Shown here piece by piece: positions 17,228 through 25,829 of a stretch of 64,000 nt of DNA. The stretch spans positions 5,044 through 69,043 of the forward strand of contig CAZPYA010000014.1 in NCBI GenBank assembly GCA_964590255.1, in the 5' to 3' direction. Position 1 is the first letter of the stretch. Every line of letters begins with the position of its first letter. The position numbers were made by a program, and so were the translations under genes. Source of the stretch: JAKIYB01 sp964590255 (GTDB lineage Bacteria > Armatimonadota > Hebobacteria > CAIYQO01). The notes below the pieces were generated by a model that saw only the letters and a program-made list of their open reading frames with translations, searched no databases and was not told the origin of the DNA.

Positions 17228-18493
17228 ATGCGGCGAGTGGTGGTCACGGGCATGGGCATCGTCTCCTGCCTCGGCAACGATATCGAGACGGTGTGGCAAG
17301 CGTTGATCGCTGGCAACAGCGGCATCGCGCCGATGGAGCGCTGGAACCCCGACGGCCTGCGCAACCCGCGCATGGGCGAAGTGAAATCCTTCCCATGGGA
17401 CGACATGCATGACGAAGCGACGCAATTCGCGTTGCATGCAGCGGGGCAGGCGTTGACCGCGGCCGGTTTGCCTACGCGGACCCCTCCCCCCACCCCCCTC
17501 CCCGAACCGGGCGAGGGGGAGAATACCTCTCCCTACCCTCCCCTGCATGGGGAGGCACTTGCGGCACAGACTGCCGTCGTTTCTTCTACTAATTTCGGGG
17601 GGGCGTCGGCGTGGGATCAGTATCTGGCGTGTTTGCGGGCGGGGGCGGTGGACGCGGAAACGGCGGAGCTGTTCAGCGAGTTCATCTTCAGCCGCACGGC
17701 GGAGTTAATCCGCGCGCGGCACGGGCTGGCGGGGCCGATGCGCGTGCTGTCGCTGTCCTGCTCGTCGGGCACCGTAGCCATCGGGCAGGGGCTCGACCTC
17801 ATCCGGCTGGGGAAGGCCGACGCGGCGCTGTGCGAGGGGCATGACAGCCTGGCGCTGCCCAGCCTTGCGGGCCTGTCCATATTGCGCACCATCACCGCCG
17901 ACGAGCTGCGCCCCTTCGACCTTCGGCGCAGCGGCACCATCTTCGGCGAGGGCAGCGGCGCGCTGCTGCTGGAGAGCCTCGACTCGGCGCAGGCGCGGGG
18001 CGCGACGATCTACGGCGAAGTGCTGGGCTACGCGGTGAACAACAACGCCTTCCACATGACCGCCCCCGACAAAGAAGGCGCCGGCATCGTGGCTGTGCTG
18101 CGCGCGGCGCTGCGCGACGCGGGAGTGACGGGTGACGACATCGATTATGTGAACGCCCACGGCACCGGCACCGCCTACTTCGACGTCACCGAGACGAAGG
18201 CGGTGAAGACGGTGCTGGGCGACCGCGCCTACCAGATTCCCATGAGCAGCCTCAAGCCGGCCATCGGCCACATGATGGCCGCCGCCGGCAGCGCCGAAGC
18301 CATCGTCACGCTGCTGGCCATGCGCCACGGCCTCATCCCCCCCACCCTCAACCTCGAACAACCCGACCCGGAATGCGACCTCGACTACGTGCCCGGCGAG
18401 GCGCGGCAGGCAAACATCCGCACGGCGATCTCCATCAGCAGCGGCATCGGGGGGAATAATTCGGCGGTGGTGCTGCGCAGGTGGGAGGGGTAA
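17228..18493 (+). CDS. Beta-ketoacyl-ACP synthase family protein with in-frame repeat insertion
   Basis: A 421-residue condensing enzyme (FabF-like thiolase fold) that extends acyl chains on ACP. The full Cys-His-His triad is present: C178 in SLSCSSGTVAIG, H311 in NAHGTGTAYFD and H348 in KPAIGHMMAAAG, with K343. The sequence around the active cysteine and the GEGSGALLLE motif differ from housekeeping FabF, so a role outside bulk fatty-acid synthesis is possible. Odd feature: residues about 82-109 are a proline- and glycine-rich stretch encoded by two dispersed repeats (17466-17521 and 17533-17563), inserted between AAGQALTAAGL and TAVVSSTNFGG, where relatives have a short loop. The frame stays open. 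It follows the GNAT gene by 1 nt. Confidence 0.82.
   Translation: MRRVVVTGMGIVSCLGNDIETVWQALIAGNSGIAPMERWNPDGLRNPRMGEVKSFPWDDMHDEATQFALHAAGQALTAAGLPTRTPPPTPLPEPGEGENTSPYPPLHGEALAAQTAVVSSTNFGGASAWDQYLACLRAGAVDAETAELFSEFIFSRTAELIRARHGLAGPMRVLSLSCSSGTVAIGQGLDLIRLGKADAALCEGHDSLALPSLAGLSILRTITADELRPFDLRRSGTIFGEGSGALLLESLDSAQARGATIYGEVLGYAVNNNAFHMTAPDKEGAGIVAVLRAALRDAGVTGDDIDYVNAHGTGTAYFDVTETKAVKTVLGDRAYQIPMSSLKPAIGHMMAAAGSAEAIVTLLAMRHGLIPPTLNLEQPDPECDLDYVPGEARQANIRTAISISSGIGGNNSAVVLRRWEG
17466..17563 (+). repeat. Family A repeat plus short palindrome inside a coding sequence
   Basis: 17466-17521 is a family A copy with the same outer end (GTTTGCCTA) and core CCCCGAACCGGGCGAGGGG as the intergenic copy at 10858-10913. 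It is followed by CTCCCCTGCATGGGGAG at 17545-17561, a palindrome also seen as CTCCCCTACATGGGGAG at 41227. Both lie in frame in the beta-ketoacyl synthase gene. Confidence 0.9.
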
Positions 18494-18499
18494 CCCCGG

Positions 18500-18630
18500 T
18501 AGTCCACGTTCTTCGCGGCGCGTGTCGACGCATGGTAGATCCGGTGTGCGGTTGATGCCGTTTCCGACGATGGTGTTGTCGGGCACGGTTTCGCATTTCG
18601 GTAACACGCGCCGCAGAGGGCGCGGACCAC
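18500..18630. repeat. Imperfect palindrome between convergent genes
   Basis: The left arm, 18500-18525 (TAGTCCACG...GCGGCGCGTGT), pairs with 18604-18630 (ACACGCGCCGC...GCGGACCA), leaving a loop of about 78 nt. It fills the gap between the convergent synthase and yraN genes and may act as a two-way terminator or be a decayed element. Confidence 0.45.
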
Positions 18631-18637
18631 AAGAGAG

Positions 18638-19030
18638 CTATAGTCCCTCGATAAACGCCCCTTCAATATGCCGCACGTCCGTCACCCGGCCGAAGGGGGT
18701 GGCGATCACTTCCACCACGTCGTAGCGGATGGGGCAGTCGGGGATGTGGCGGAGGCGACGGTATTGGCGGCCGGTGCGGGCGATGCGGGTCTGCTTTTCA
18801 GCGTTGACGGATTCCAGCGGGGTCATCGTCGTCTCCGAGGTGCGGGTGCGCACCTCGACGAAGACAAGGGTGTCGCGATCGCGGGCGATGATGTCCAACT
18901 CGCCCAGCTTCGTGCGGAAGTTGCCCTCCAGGATGCGCAAGCCCCGCGCGCGCAGGTAGCGGGCGGCGTGCCGCTCGCCAAGCTGGCCGATTTGCTGGCG
19001 GGTGAGTGGGCGACGGGGCAGGAAGATCAC
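18638..19030 (-). CDS. yraN: YraN/UPF0102 family protein
   Basis: A 130-residue UPF0102 protein with the restriction-endonuclease-like fold (archaeal Holliday-junction resolvase relatives). Seen: the conserved GERHAARYLRARGLRILEGNF, and the nuclease-type residues E20, D46 in GELDIIARD and E59-V-R61 in FVEVRTR; the usual VEVK lysine is arginine here. The start is GTG with AGAGG upstream. The cell role of the family is not settled, though involvement in DNA processing is suspected. It is convergent with the synthase gene and downstream of rph on the same strand, separated by a repeat-filled gap of 371 nt. Confidence 0.88.
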   Translation of the reverse strand: MIFLPRRPLTRQQIGQLGERHAARYLRARGLRILEGNFRTKLGELDIIARDRDTLVFVEVRTRTSETTMTPLESVNAEKQTRIARTGRQYRRLRHIPDCPIRYDVVEVIATPFGRVTDVRHIEGAFIEGL

Positions 19031-19057
19031 GTCATCATCCTCTTACACGTGCTCGAA

Positions 19058-19103
19058 TTAGCTAACCCGCATTATTCATGAACACATGAATAAAGCGGGC
19101 TAA
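19058..19103. repeat. AT-rich hairpin
   Basis: TTAGCTAACCCGCATTATTCATG at 19058-19080 pairs with 19085-19103 around a 4-nt loop; the stem has a 3-4 nt bulge and one mismatch. It lies 28 nt upstream of the yraN start, so it could be a leader structure or a terminator for the upstream rph transcript. Confidence 0.5.
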
Positions 19104-19146
19104 TGGTTTGGTTCCGGCGCAATGGGCGGCTACCGGCGCTTTCGCC

Positions 19147-19375
19147 CGGACCCCTCCCCCAGCCCCTCCCCGAACCGGGCGAGGGGAGCAGGTTTACCTG
19201 AAATATCCAACCAGAGTGCGATTACAGCATCAGCCACCCCCCTCGCCCGGTTCGGGGAGGGGCTGGAGGTGAGGGCGCGCGCGGGAGCGCGCAACACACA
19301 ACAGCAGTCGGACGTCGTTGCGCGCTCCCGCGCGCGCCCTCATCCCCGGCCCTTCTCCCAATCGTGGGAGAAGGG
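19147..19375. repeat. Composite of inverted family A pair and family E pair
   Basis: Family A copies at 19147-19189 (forward) and 19234-19272 (inverted) form one head-to-head pair. Directly attached is an inverted pair of the family E outer end, 19269-19294 and 19317-19341 (GCGCGCTCCCGCGCGCGCCC), with a full family E hairpin to 19375. The gap 19031-19401 contains no gene. Confidence 0.8.
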
Positions 19376-19401
19376 TGAATTCTCGTATACACCCCTGGGT
19401 A

Positions 19402-20124
19402 TTATTTCAACCCTAGCACCTTCTTCTGCTCCTCGAGCAGATGCGTGATGCCGGATTCGGCGAGGTCGATGAGGTCGTTCATCTGCTCGCGGGAGAAGGG
19501 GAGGCCTTCGGCGGTGCCCTGCACTTCGACGAGTTTGAGGCTGCCGGTCATCACCACGTTCATGTCGACGGCGGCGCGGGAGTCTTCCTCGTAGGCGAGG
19601 TCGAGCATGGGGCGGCCGTCGACGATGCCGACGCTGACGGCGGCGATGGCGTCGAAGGTGGGCATGCCGCCGCGCAGCATGTTTTTGCCCTGCATCCAGC
19701 GCAGCGCGTCGTAGAGTGCGACGAAGGCGCCGGTGATCGACGCGGTGCGCGTGCCGCCGTCGGCCTGGATGACGTCGCAGTCGATGGTGATAGTGCGCTC
19801 GCCCAGGTTGCGCGTCTCCACCACCGAGCGCAGCGCCCGGCCGATGAGCCGCTGAATCTCCATGGTGCGGCCCGATGGGCCCTTGCTCACCTCGCGCTGC
19901 TGGCGGGTGTTGGTGGCGCGGGGCAGCATGCTGTATTCCGCCGTCACCCAGCCGCTGCCGCTATTCTTCAAGAACGGCGGCACCCGGTCCTCGACACTCG
20001 CCGTGCACAGCACCTGGGTATCTCCCAGCCAGATCATGCACGAGCCCTCGGCATGCCGCATCACCTCGCGGTCAAGCTGCACCGGGCGCAAATCCTGTTC
20101 CTGTCGTCCGTCTATTCGTACCAT
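19402..20124 (-). CDS. rph: Ribonuclease PH
   Basis: A 240-residue phosphorolytic 3'-5' exoribonuclease that trims tRNA 3' ends in the cytoplasm. Nearly the whole protein matches the family: RIDGRQEQDLRPVQLDREVM at the N-terminus, LCTASVEDRVPPF, GWVTAEYSMLPRATNTRQ with the phosphate-binding RxxTR-like residues, RTITIDCDVIQADGGTRTAS, and the C-terminal VEVQGTAEGLPFSREQM. Length is normal. The ATG at 20124 is chosen because it gives the standard MVRIDGR start; a TTG 42 nt upstream is in frame but adds nothing conserved. No strong ribosome-binding site is visible. Confidence 0.95.
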   Translation of the reverse strand: MVRIDGRQEQDLRPVQLDREVMRHAEGSCMIWLGDTQVLCTASVEDRVPPFLKNSGSGWVTAEYSMLPRATNTRQQREVSKGPSGRTMEIQRLIGRALRSVVETRNLGERTITIDCDVIQADGGTRTASITGAFVALYDALRWMQGKNMLRGGMPTFDAIAAVSVGIVDGRPMLDLAYEEDSRAAVDMNVVMTGSLKLVEVQGTAEGLPFSREQMNDLIDLAESGITHLLEEQKKVLGLK

Positions 20125-20177
20125 AATTTCTATACTTCGCTGACTTGGGGGGCTTACCTGCCGCAAAACGAAGCGAA

Positions 20178-20585
20178 TTACGCCGACTTCTTCACCCCCA
20201 GCACATCCTTCAACGCCGACTGCAGCAACTGCGAGAAGTTGACGTGCTGTTCGTCGGCCAGTTGCTTCAGCCAGCGAGGCATCGTGACAGTGGTCTTCAC
20301 CGCCTGGCTTTCGCGATCCTGACGGGCAAGGAGCATGTTGGCGCGGATGAGCACCACCGCCTGGTTCTCGGCGGGGTGCAGATCATGCACTGGTGTTGGA
20401 GCCGGGATGGCATCCTCGTCCTCCTCCATGATCGCCAGATACCCTTGCAACGCATCCTGCGCCATGAGGAAAGCGTCGTCTTCGGTATCACCGCAGGTGA
20501 GACACCCCGGCAAATCGGGAAACTCCACCGAGATGCCGTCGTCGTCGTATGTAAAAATCGCCGGATAGATATATTTATCTGACAT
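20178..20585 (-). CDS. hicB: HicB-like antitoxin
   Basis: A 135-residue HicB family antitoxin. The N-terminal partly degraded RNase H-like domain is clear: YPAIFTYDDDGISVEFPDLPGCLTCGDTEDDA. The C-terminal part (VTMPRWLKQLADEQHVNFSQLLQSALKDVLG) is a ribbon-helix-helix DNA-binding domain, so it likely binds both toxin and the operon promoter. It starts at the ATG at 20585, 14 nt after the toxin stop. The toxin-first order is the usual hicAB arrangement. A longer upstream frame overlaps the toxin gene and is not the start. Confidence 0.88.
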   Translation of the reverse strand: MSDKYIYPAIFTYDDDGISVEFPDLPGCLTCGDTEDDAFLMAQDALQGYLAIMEEDEDAIPAPTPVHDLHPAENQAVVLIRANMLLARQDRESQAVKTTVTMPRWLKQLADEQHVNFSQLLQSALKDVLGVKKSA

Positions 20586-20599
20586 GATGCCCCCGTGCG

Positions 20600-20788
20600 C
20601 TACTTTAGTTGCGCCTGCTTGAGAATCGCGTTCACCGTGCCTTTCGGCAGTGACTTTTTCGGATGAGGGATGGTAACGATTCCCGGCTTGATCGGGTGCT
20701 TGAAATGGTGATGACTCCCAACAATTCGTCGTAGATACCAACCGTCAGCCGTGACCATTTTGATGAGATCATCTGAGCTTGTATCCAT
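20600..20788 (-). CDS. hicA: HicA-like mRNA interferase toxin
   Basis: A 62-residue HicA toxin with the dsRBD-like fold, a ribosome-independent mRNA interferase. Seen: LIKMVTADGWYLRRIVGSHHHF, whose GSHHHF holds the catalytic histidine, followed by VTIPHPKKSLPKGTVNAILKQ, the standard family end. The ATG at 20788 has GGGGGAGG at 4 nt and gives the normal length. A promoter with TCGACA and TATTAT spaced 17 nt lies just upstream. GC content is lower than in neighbours, as is usual for mobile toxin-antitoxin pairs. Confidence 0.88.
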   Translation of the reverse strand: MDTSSDDLIKMVTADGWYLRRIVGSHHHFKHPIKPGIVTIPHPKKSLPKGTVNAILKQAQLK

Positions 20789-20809
20789 TGCCTCCCCCAC
20801 TCAACACAT

Positions 20810-20838
20810 ATAATAACACATACTTACTCTATTGTCGA
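20810..20838 (-). promoter_or_regulatory. Sigma70-type promoter of hicAB
   Basis: Minus strand: TCGACA (20838-20833), a 17-nt spacer and TATTAT (20815-20810); 5 of 6 consensus bases in each box. It is placed 22 nt before the hicA start. Confidence 0.6.
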
Positions 20839-20939
20839 TAATGCAGCCATGGCTGGGCCCTCTCAGCAGGGAAATAACAATCTGAACGCGAATTCACCCT
20901 GTGACGAGTCATAGCCATATCCCCGAGGAAGAGGTTCCC

Positions 20940-23900
20940 ATGCGTCTACTCGCGTTGGTCCTGCTGGCAGCGGTGTTCTTGCCCGCCTTCGCCCAGAAAA
21001 CCTTTACCATTACCGACTACACCGGCCGCGGCTTCGCGCCGGACCTGGTGACGTATACGGTGAAGCTGAAGCCCGCCGAGGTGAAGAAGGCGCGGGTGTT
21101 CCGCAACGGGGAGCAGCCGGTGGCGGTGCAGGTGAGCGCCCCGGCGAAGGACGGCACGGCGACGCTGAGCTTTGTGGCCGACGTGCCGCCGGGCGGCACG
21201 AGCCGCTACACGCTGACCGCCGACGCGAAGCCGGCGCCGGCCACCGCGCTAACAGTGGTAAAACAAGGCAACGCCCTTGATATCGCCAACGCGCTGCTGG
21301 CGGTGCGCGTGCCGCAGGGGAAGAAAACCTTCAACACGCCGGTGGCGGCGAATACGCTGCCCGCGCCGATGCTCGCCTTTCGCAGTGGTGGGGCAGCGGC
21401 GGCGTGGCTGGGCAGCGCCAAAGTGCTCACTGACCGCCCGGTGAAGGCGTGGCGCGCGGCGCTAGTCGAGCAAGGCCCGGTCTTTGCCACGGTACAGTAT
21501 GAGATACAATACGCCGCAGGCGGCTATTATCGCTCGACGATCACCGTCATCGACGGCGTGCCGGTGGTGAAGGTGCTGGACGAATACGACCTGGGCAGCA
21601 TCTCGCCGAAGGACGACCTGTGGGAGTTGTGCCTCACCGACGGCTGGACGCCGGACATGGGTGAGACGGCGCAGACCTGGGGGAATGGCGGCGTGCGCGG
21701 CAGCCGCATCGACGCGTTGAAGTCCGTGGTGATAGGCGACAAAATCCAGCCGTATGGCGCGCTGGGCAGCGAGATGTCGCAGATCGGCCTGTGGAACGCG
21801 CAGGAGGCGAAGGACAACCCGGAAGATCACCGCATGGCCGGCGTGGTGCCGCTGCACCACGGCAACTGGCGGCGCATCCAGCAGTTGCCGGTCGCGTATC
21901 CCGCCGACCGCGGGCGCATCGCCGTGCAGTTTCCCATGACGCGCAGCAATCCGCGTTCGGACACCAACCCCTTCTTCGTGGGCACGCATGAGGACCGCCT
22001 GCCCGTCTCCTACGCCCGCCGCGAGTGGGCGCTGGCGCTCGGACGCCCAGCGCTGGAGGTGAAGGCGAACTGGGGCACCGACGCCGTCGGCCCATTCTAT
22101 CAGCTTCGCCTGCTCTACGGCGTCATCGGGTTGGACCGCTACAAGGATTACATTACAGACTGGCCGGATACCAACGCCGACTACCCGCGCGTCTTCCTGC
22201 GCAAGAGCGAGTTGCCGAAAATCAAAGACGCGCTGGCGAAAGACCCGGCGCTCTTCGACCAGTTCAAAGGTCATTACTACTTCCGCGATCTCTCGCAGTT
22301 CTACAGTCTCACCGGTAACCCGGATGCGTTGAAGACACAGCATCCCTGGCCGCAGCAACTGCAGGCATATATCCGCTACCTGATGAGCTGCCCCACGCCC
22401 AGCCACCACATGACGTTCGAGATGTTCGCCATGTTGCCGAAGATCGAGGACACGCTGGCGTGCCCGGATTTCAAAGCGGAAGATCGTAAACAGCTGCGCG
22501 CGCAACTGGCGGTGCTGGCCTACGAGATGCTGGAGCCGGACGCCATGGGCCACGGCAACGGCGCGCACACCGGCAACCCGAACATGAGCATCGCCCGGCA
22601 GATGCCCGCGCTGGACCTGGTGGCGCTGCTGCCCGACCACCCGATGTATCCGCAATGGCGCGACTTCCTCGCCGAATACATGGTCTACAAGTTCGGCACC
22701 ATGATGACCCCGGGCGGCGCGTGGTTCGAGCCGGGCGGCTACCAGATGTGGGCCTACGGGCGCATGATCAACGCCATGAGCGGCGTGGAGACGATGCAGC
22801 CGAAGGCGACCGACCGGCTATACGCCTATCACACGGCGGGCATGGACTACCTGATGAACCAGATCGCCCCGGTGGACGTGCGCTACGGTGCACGCATGCA
22901 CCCGGGCTTCGGCAACAGCAGCCCAAACTATTTTGAAAACTACTTCGACGCGGCGATGAATTTCGCCAACCGGAACCCGGAACTCGCCGGCAACCTGCTG
23001 TGGACGTATCACGCCAACGGCGCATTCCCCTACGAGATGAGCACGACGTTCAAGCCATGGGTGCAGCCGAAGGAGCCGAAGCTGGTCAGCCGCAATTTCC
23101 CCGGCTTCGGCGTCATCTTCCGCGCCCACCAGGGGCCAGACGAGACGTATATGATGCTGCGCAGCGGCTACAGTTGGAGCCACTGGTACATCGACCAGGG
23201 CAACGTGGCGCTCTTCAGTAAAGGCGCCATCCTGCTGCCATACCAGCCGTTTGCCTATTACGATAACAGCCCGAACCCTGATTACCCGCAATTCAACCTG
23301 GCGCGCTTCGGCGACACGAAGGCGCAGTTCCCCTACGGCTGGCCGGACAGCAACGTGCTGGACTACTACTTCGGCCAGCGCGTGCAATACGCCTGGGCCT
23401 CCACCGGCTACCCGGCGGGTGACCCGAAGGACGAATACGGCTGGGACCGCCAGATCGCCTTCATGGTTGGCAAAACAGCGAAGAGCCCGAACTACTTCGT
23501 CGTCCACGACACCTTCAATGGCAAGCCGATGCCCAACTGGCTGTATTTCAACCTGCTAGGGCGGAAGGGCGACATCGCGGTGAACGGGCAGACGATCAAC
23601 GTGCGCACCGAGTTCCCCACCCAGCTTGACCTGCTCTTCGCCGGGGGCAAAGCGCTGGCGCCGGAGATGGCGGAAGACAACACGCCCACCAACTTCCAGG
23701 CCGGCCGCAGCGGGAAATTGTGGGCGGCACTGACAAAAGGCCAGCCGGTTTCGCCCAACTGGAAGCGCAAGGACGGCACCCAGGCGACAAACGCCACTTC
23801 GCCCGACGGTTACCCCACCGAGATGCCCGCCTACGAGCAGCACGTGTTGCTGCGCCTGGCCGGCGAACAGGCGGACGACCGCTTCTGGGTGGCCTACCCC

Positions 23901-24725
23901 CGCGGCATTGGGGAAACCGCGCCGAAGGTGGAGCGGCTGGCCCCGAACGTGGTGAAGATCACCCACGCCGAGGGCACGGATTACCTACTGATGGCTCCCA
24001 GCTATGACAAGTGGGAAGGCGAAGGCGTGGTGCTGGAAGGCTCTGCCGCCGCGGTGCGGGTGAGTCCGGGTGGCACGACCTGCGCGCTGATGAGCGGCGC
24101 CGGCCGCGTGGGGTATCAGGGGATGATGAATGTCGGCGTCGCGCCGTTCGAGAAGACGATGACCGCGCCGCGCGGCAACGTGAGCACCGCCTTCAACCCC
24201 ATCATGCTGCCCGACCCGGTACTGACCGGCCACGCCGACGTCGCCCCGGGCGTGAAGAAGGCGGATGACGGCAAGGGCACAGTGGAATATCTCGTCAACA
24301 GCGCCGTACCGGTGCGCTTCACCTCCGGCGACGTGACCTTCGACGCCCGCATGGGCAGCGTCATCCTCACCCCCGGCAAGGCGCGCTTCATCGTGCCCGG
24401 CGCGACATATGCCAAGCTCGTCGCCGGCACGAAAGGCATTCGCGGCTTCGGGCCGTTCGACATCACCATCACCGACACCGAACTGACCGGCACGGTGGAG
24501 GGCACGGCGCGCACACTGGTGGCCAGCCGTCCGCGTGGCATCCGCCGGCCCAGCTACTACCTGGACGGCGTGCGCTGGCACGCGGCGTTCGAGGAAGAGT
24601 GGAACCGTCCGGTGGCGCAGATGAACCTGGCCTTCGGCTTCACCGACGGCAAACACGCCGTGAAAGTGGTCGAGTGGGCCTCGCCGTCGCTGCCGCCGGC
24701 GCCGACGCGAGCGGAGATCAAATGA
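20940..24725 (+). CDS. Giant secreted heparinase II/III-like protein (paralog P1)
   Basis: A 1261-residue secreted protein, one of three homologues in the window (with 27743-31234 and 33581-37345). Residues 1-18 are a signal peptide. An N-terminal beta domain starts TFTITDYTGRGFAPDLVTYT. A large central region fits an (alpha/alpha)n toroid (about residues 420-720), followed near 743-760 by SHWYIDQGNVALFSKG, resembling the H-x-D-x-G motif of heparinase II/III and PL12/15/17/21 lyases. The C-terminal third is beta-rich. It is probably a polysaccharide lyase acting outside the cytoplasm; this rests on motif and architecture only. The ATG at 20940 has GAGGAAGAGG upstream. The stop overlaps the next gene (ATGA), a URO-D protein, so the two are translationally coupled. 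Confidence 0.65.
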   Translation: MRLLALVLLAAVFLPAFAQKTFTITDYTGRGFAPDLVTYTVKLKPAEVKKARVFRNGEQPVAVQVSAPAKDGTATLSFVADVPPGGTSRYTLTADAKPAPATALTVVKQGNALDIANALLAVRVPQGKKTFNTPVAANTLPAPMLAFRSGGAAAAWLGSAKVLTDRPVKAWRAALVEQGPVFATVQYEIQYAAGGYYRSTITVIDGVPVVKVLDEYDLGSISPKDDLWELCLTDGWTPDMGETAQTWGNGGVRGSRIDALKSVVIGDKIQPYGALGSEMSQIGLWNAQEAKDNPEDHRMAGVVPLHHGNWRRIQQLPVAYPADRGRIAVQFPMTRSNPRSDTNPFFVGTHEDRLPVSYARREWALALGRPALEVKANWGTDAVGPFYQLRLLYGVIGLDRYKDYITDWPDTNADYPRVFLRKSELPKIKDALAKDPALFDQFKGHYYFRDLSQFYSLTGNPDALKTQHPWPQQLQAYIRYLMSCPTPSHHMTFEMFAMLPKIEDTLACPDFKAEDRKQLRAQLAVLAYEMLEPDAMGHGNGAHTGNPNMSIARQMPALDLVALLPDHPMYPQWRDFLAEYMVYKFGTMMTPGGAWFEPGGYQMWAYGRMINAMSGVETMQPKATDRLYAYHTAGMDYLMNQIAPVDVRYGARMHPGFGNSSPNYFENYFDAAMNFANRNPELAGNLLWTYHANGAFPYEMSTTFKPWVQPKEPKLVSRNFPGFGVIFRAHQGPDETYMMLRSGYSWSHWYIDQGNVALFSKGAILLPYQPFAYYDNSPNPDYPQFNLARFGDTKAQFPYGWPDSNVLDYYFGQRVQYAWASTGYPAGDPKDEYGWDRQIAFMVGKTAKSPNYFVVHDTFNGKPMPNWLYFNLLGRKGDIAVNGQTINVRTEFPTQLDLLFAGGKALAPEMAEDNTPTNFQAGRSGKLWAALTKGQPVSPNWKRKDGTQATNATSPDGYPTEMPAYEQHVLLRLAGEQADDRFWVAYPRGIGETAPKVERLAPNVVKITHAEGTDYLLMAPSYDKWEGEGVVLEGSAAAVRVSPGGTTCALMSGAGRVGYQGMMNVGVAPFEKTMTAPRGNVSTAFNPIMLPDPVLTGHADVAPGVKKADDGKGTVEYLVNSAVPVRFTSGDVTFDARMGSVILTPGKARFIVPGATYAKLVAGTKGIRGFGPFDITITDTELTGTVEGTARTLVASRPRGIRRPSYYLDGVRWHAAFEEEWNRPVAQMNLAFGFTDGKHAVKVVEWASPSLPPAPTRAEIK

Positions 24726-25750
24726 CGACGAAACAACAGCTCGAAATTGCGCTGGAAGGGGGCACGCCGGACATCACCCCCTTCATCACCTACCTGTGCT
24801 TTGTGGACGACCTGCAGTCGGCGCGCTGGCAGCGGCTCATCGAGCGCGGGCTGGGCGTGTGCGAAAGCGCGGTCACCTTCCGCACCGTCGAACACGGCGT
24901 CACCGACGAAATGGCGGAGCGCGTGGAAGGCGGCACCACCTACCGCATACACACGCGCCATACACCGGTGGGCAGTATCCAGCAGGTGCACGCCAACGGC
25001 TGGCACGTCGAGGGCTTTGTCAAAACCCTCGCCGACTATACCGTGCTGCGCTGGATCGTTGAACACACCGAGGTGCTGCCCACCCGCGACGGCTACGACG
25101 AACTGGCCGAGACGTTGGGTGACCACGGGGTCATCACCGTGTATGCGGGCAAAACACCGGCGATGCAGATCAATGTCAACATGGCGGGCACCGAGCGCTT
25201 CTGCGAAGACCTGGCGCTGGAAGTGCCGGAGCTATACGAACTGTACCATGCGATGTGTGCGCATTTCCGTGAGCGCATGCGGGTGATCGCCGCCGGGCCG
25301 GGGCGCTACGTGCGCTGGTTGGAAAACCTCTATGCCGAGATGCTCGGTCCCCGGCATTATGCCGAACTGCTGGCGCCCGTTTATGCCGAGCACATCCAGC
25401 TGCTGGAGGCGGCGGGCAAGCGCGCGCTGGTGCACTACGACGGCAACCTGCGCGCGGTCGCGGAGGAAATCGCACGCACACCGCTGCCCATCATCGAGTC
25501 GCTCACCGAGCCGCCAGAAGGCGACCTGTGGTACGACGAGTGCCGGTCGCTGTGGCCGGACAAAGTATTCTGGGGCAACCTGAACCTGCATCTCTACGCT
25601 TTGCCGCCCGACCAGCTTCGCGCGGAGATCATCGCCAAGCGCGAACGCGCCGGCAAGCGCGGCTTGGCCTTCGAAATCGCCGAAGACCTGCCCGCGAACT
25701 GGGAAGCGGCCATCCCGGTGATCCTCGACACGCTGCGGGAGTTGGGATGA
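24722..25750 (+). CDS. URO-D-fold protein coupled to P1 (Zn cysteine lost)
   Basis: A 342-residue protein of the uroporphyrinogen decarboxylase superfamily with a TIM-barrel pattern: the start MTTKQQLEIALEGGTPDITPF, YEL...FRERM helices, and KVFWGNLNLHLYALPPDQLR near 281-300. At the place of the methyltransferase zinc motif it has H238-Y-D240-G, so the cysteine is replaced by aspartate, and the later cysteine is also absent (KVFWGN). It may use a different metal arrangement or have another function. The ATG overlaps the P1 stop by 4 nt, a strong operon sign that ties it to extracellular polysaccharide use. Haem synthesis is unlikely. Confidence 0.72.
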   Translation: MTTKQQLEIALEGGTPDITPFITYLCFVDDLQSARWQRLIERGLGVCESAVTFRTVEHGVTDEMAERVEGGTTYRIHTRHTPVGSIQQVHANGWHVEGFVKTLADYTVLRWIVEHTEVLPTRDGYDELAETLGDHGVITVYAGKTPAMQINVNMAGTERFCEDLALEVPELYELYHAMCAHFRERMRVIAAGPGRYVRWLENLYAEMLGPRHYAELLAPVYAEHIQLLEAAGKRALVHYDGNLRAVAEEIARTPLPIIESLTEPPEGDLWYDECRSLWPDKVFWGNLNLHLYALPPDQLRAEIIAKRERAGKRGLAFEIAEDLPANWEAAIPVILDTLRELG

Positions 25751-25776
25751 ATGACAACATTCACGCCGGTTCCGAG

Positions 25777-25805
25777 GTGACGCTCAGAGCCGAGGGTGGT
25801 ATAAT
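25777..25805 (+). promoter_or_regulatory. Sigma70-type promoter of gatC
   Basis: GTGACG (25777-25782), a 17-nt spacer, then a perfect TATAAT (25800-25805) with TGG before it (extended -10). The gatC start follows 24 nt later with AAAGGAA as ribosome-binding site. Confidence 0.7.
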
Positions 25806-25829
25806 ACCCACGCCTGAAAGGAACCTGCC

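Noticed and set aside
19147..19375. CRISPR array
   Set aside because: Repeats are palindromic, of mixed families and orientation, with no regular spacers and no cas genes in the window.
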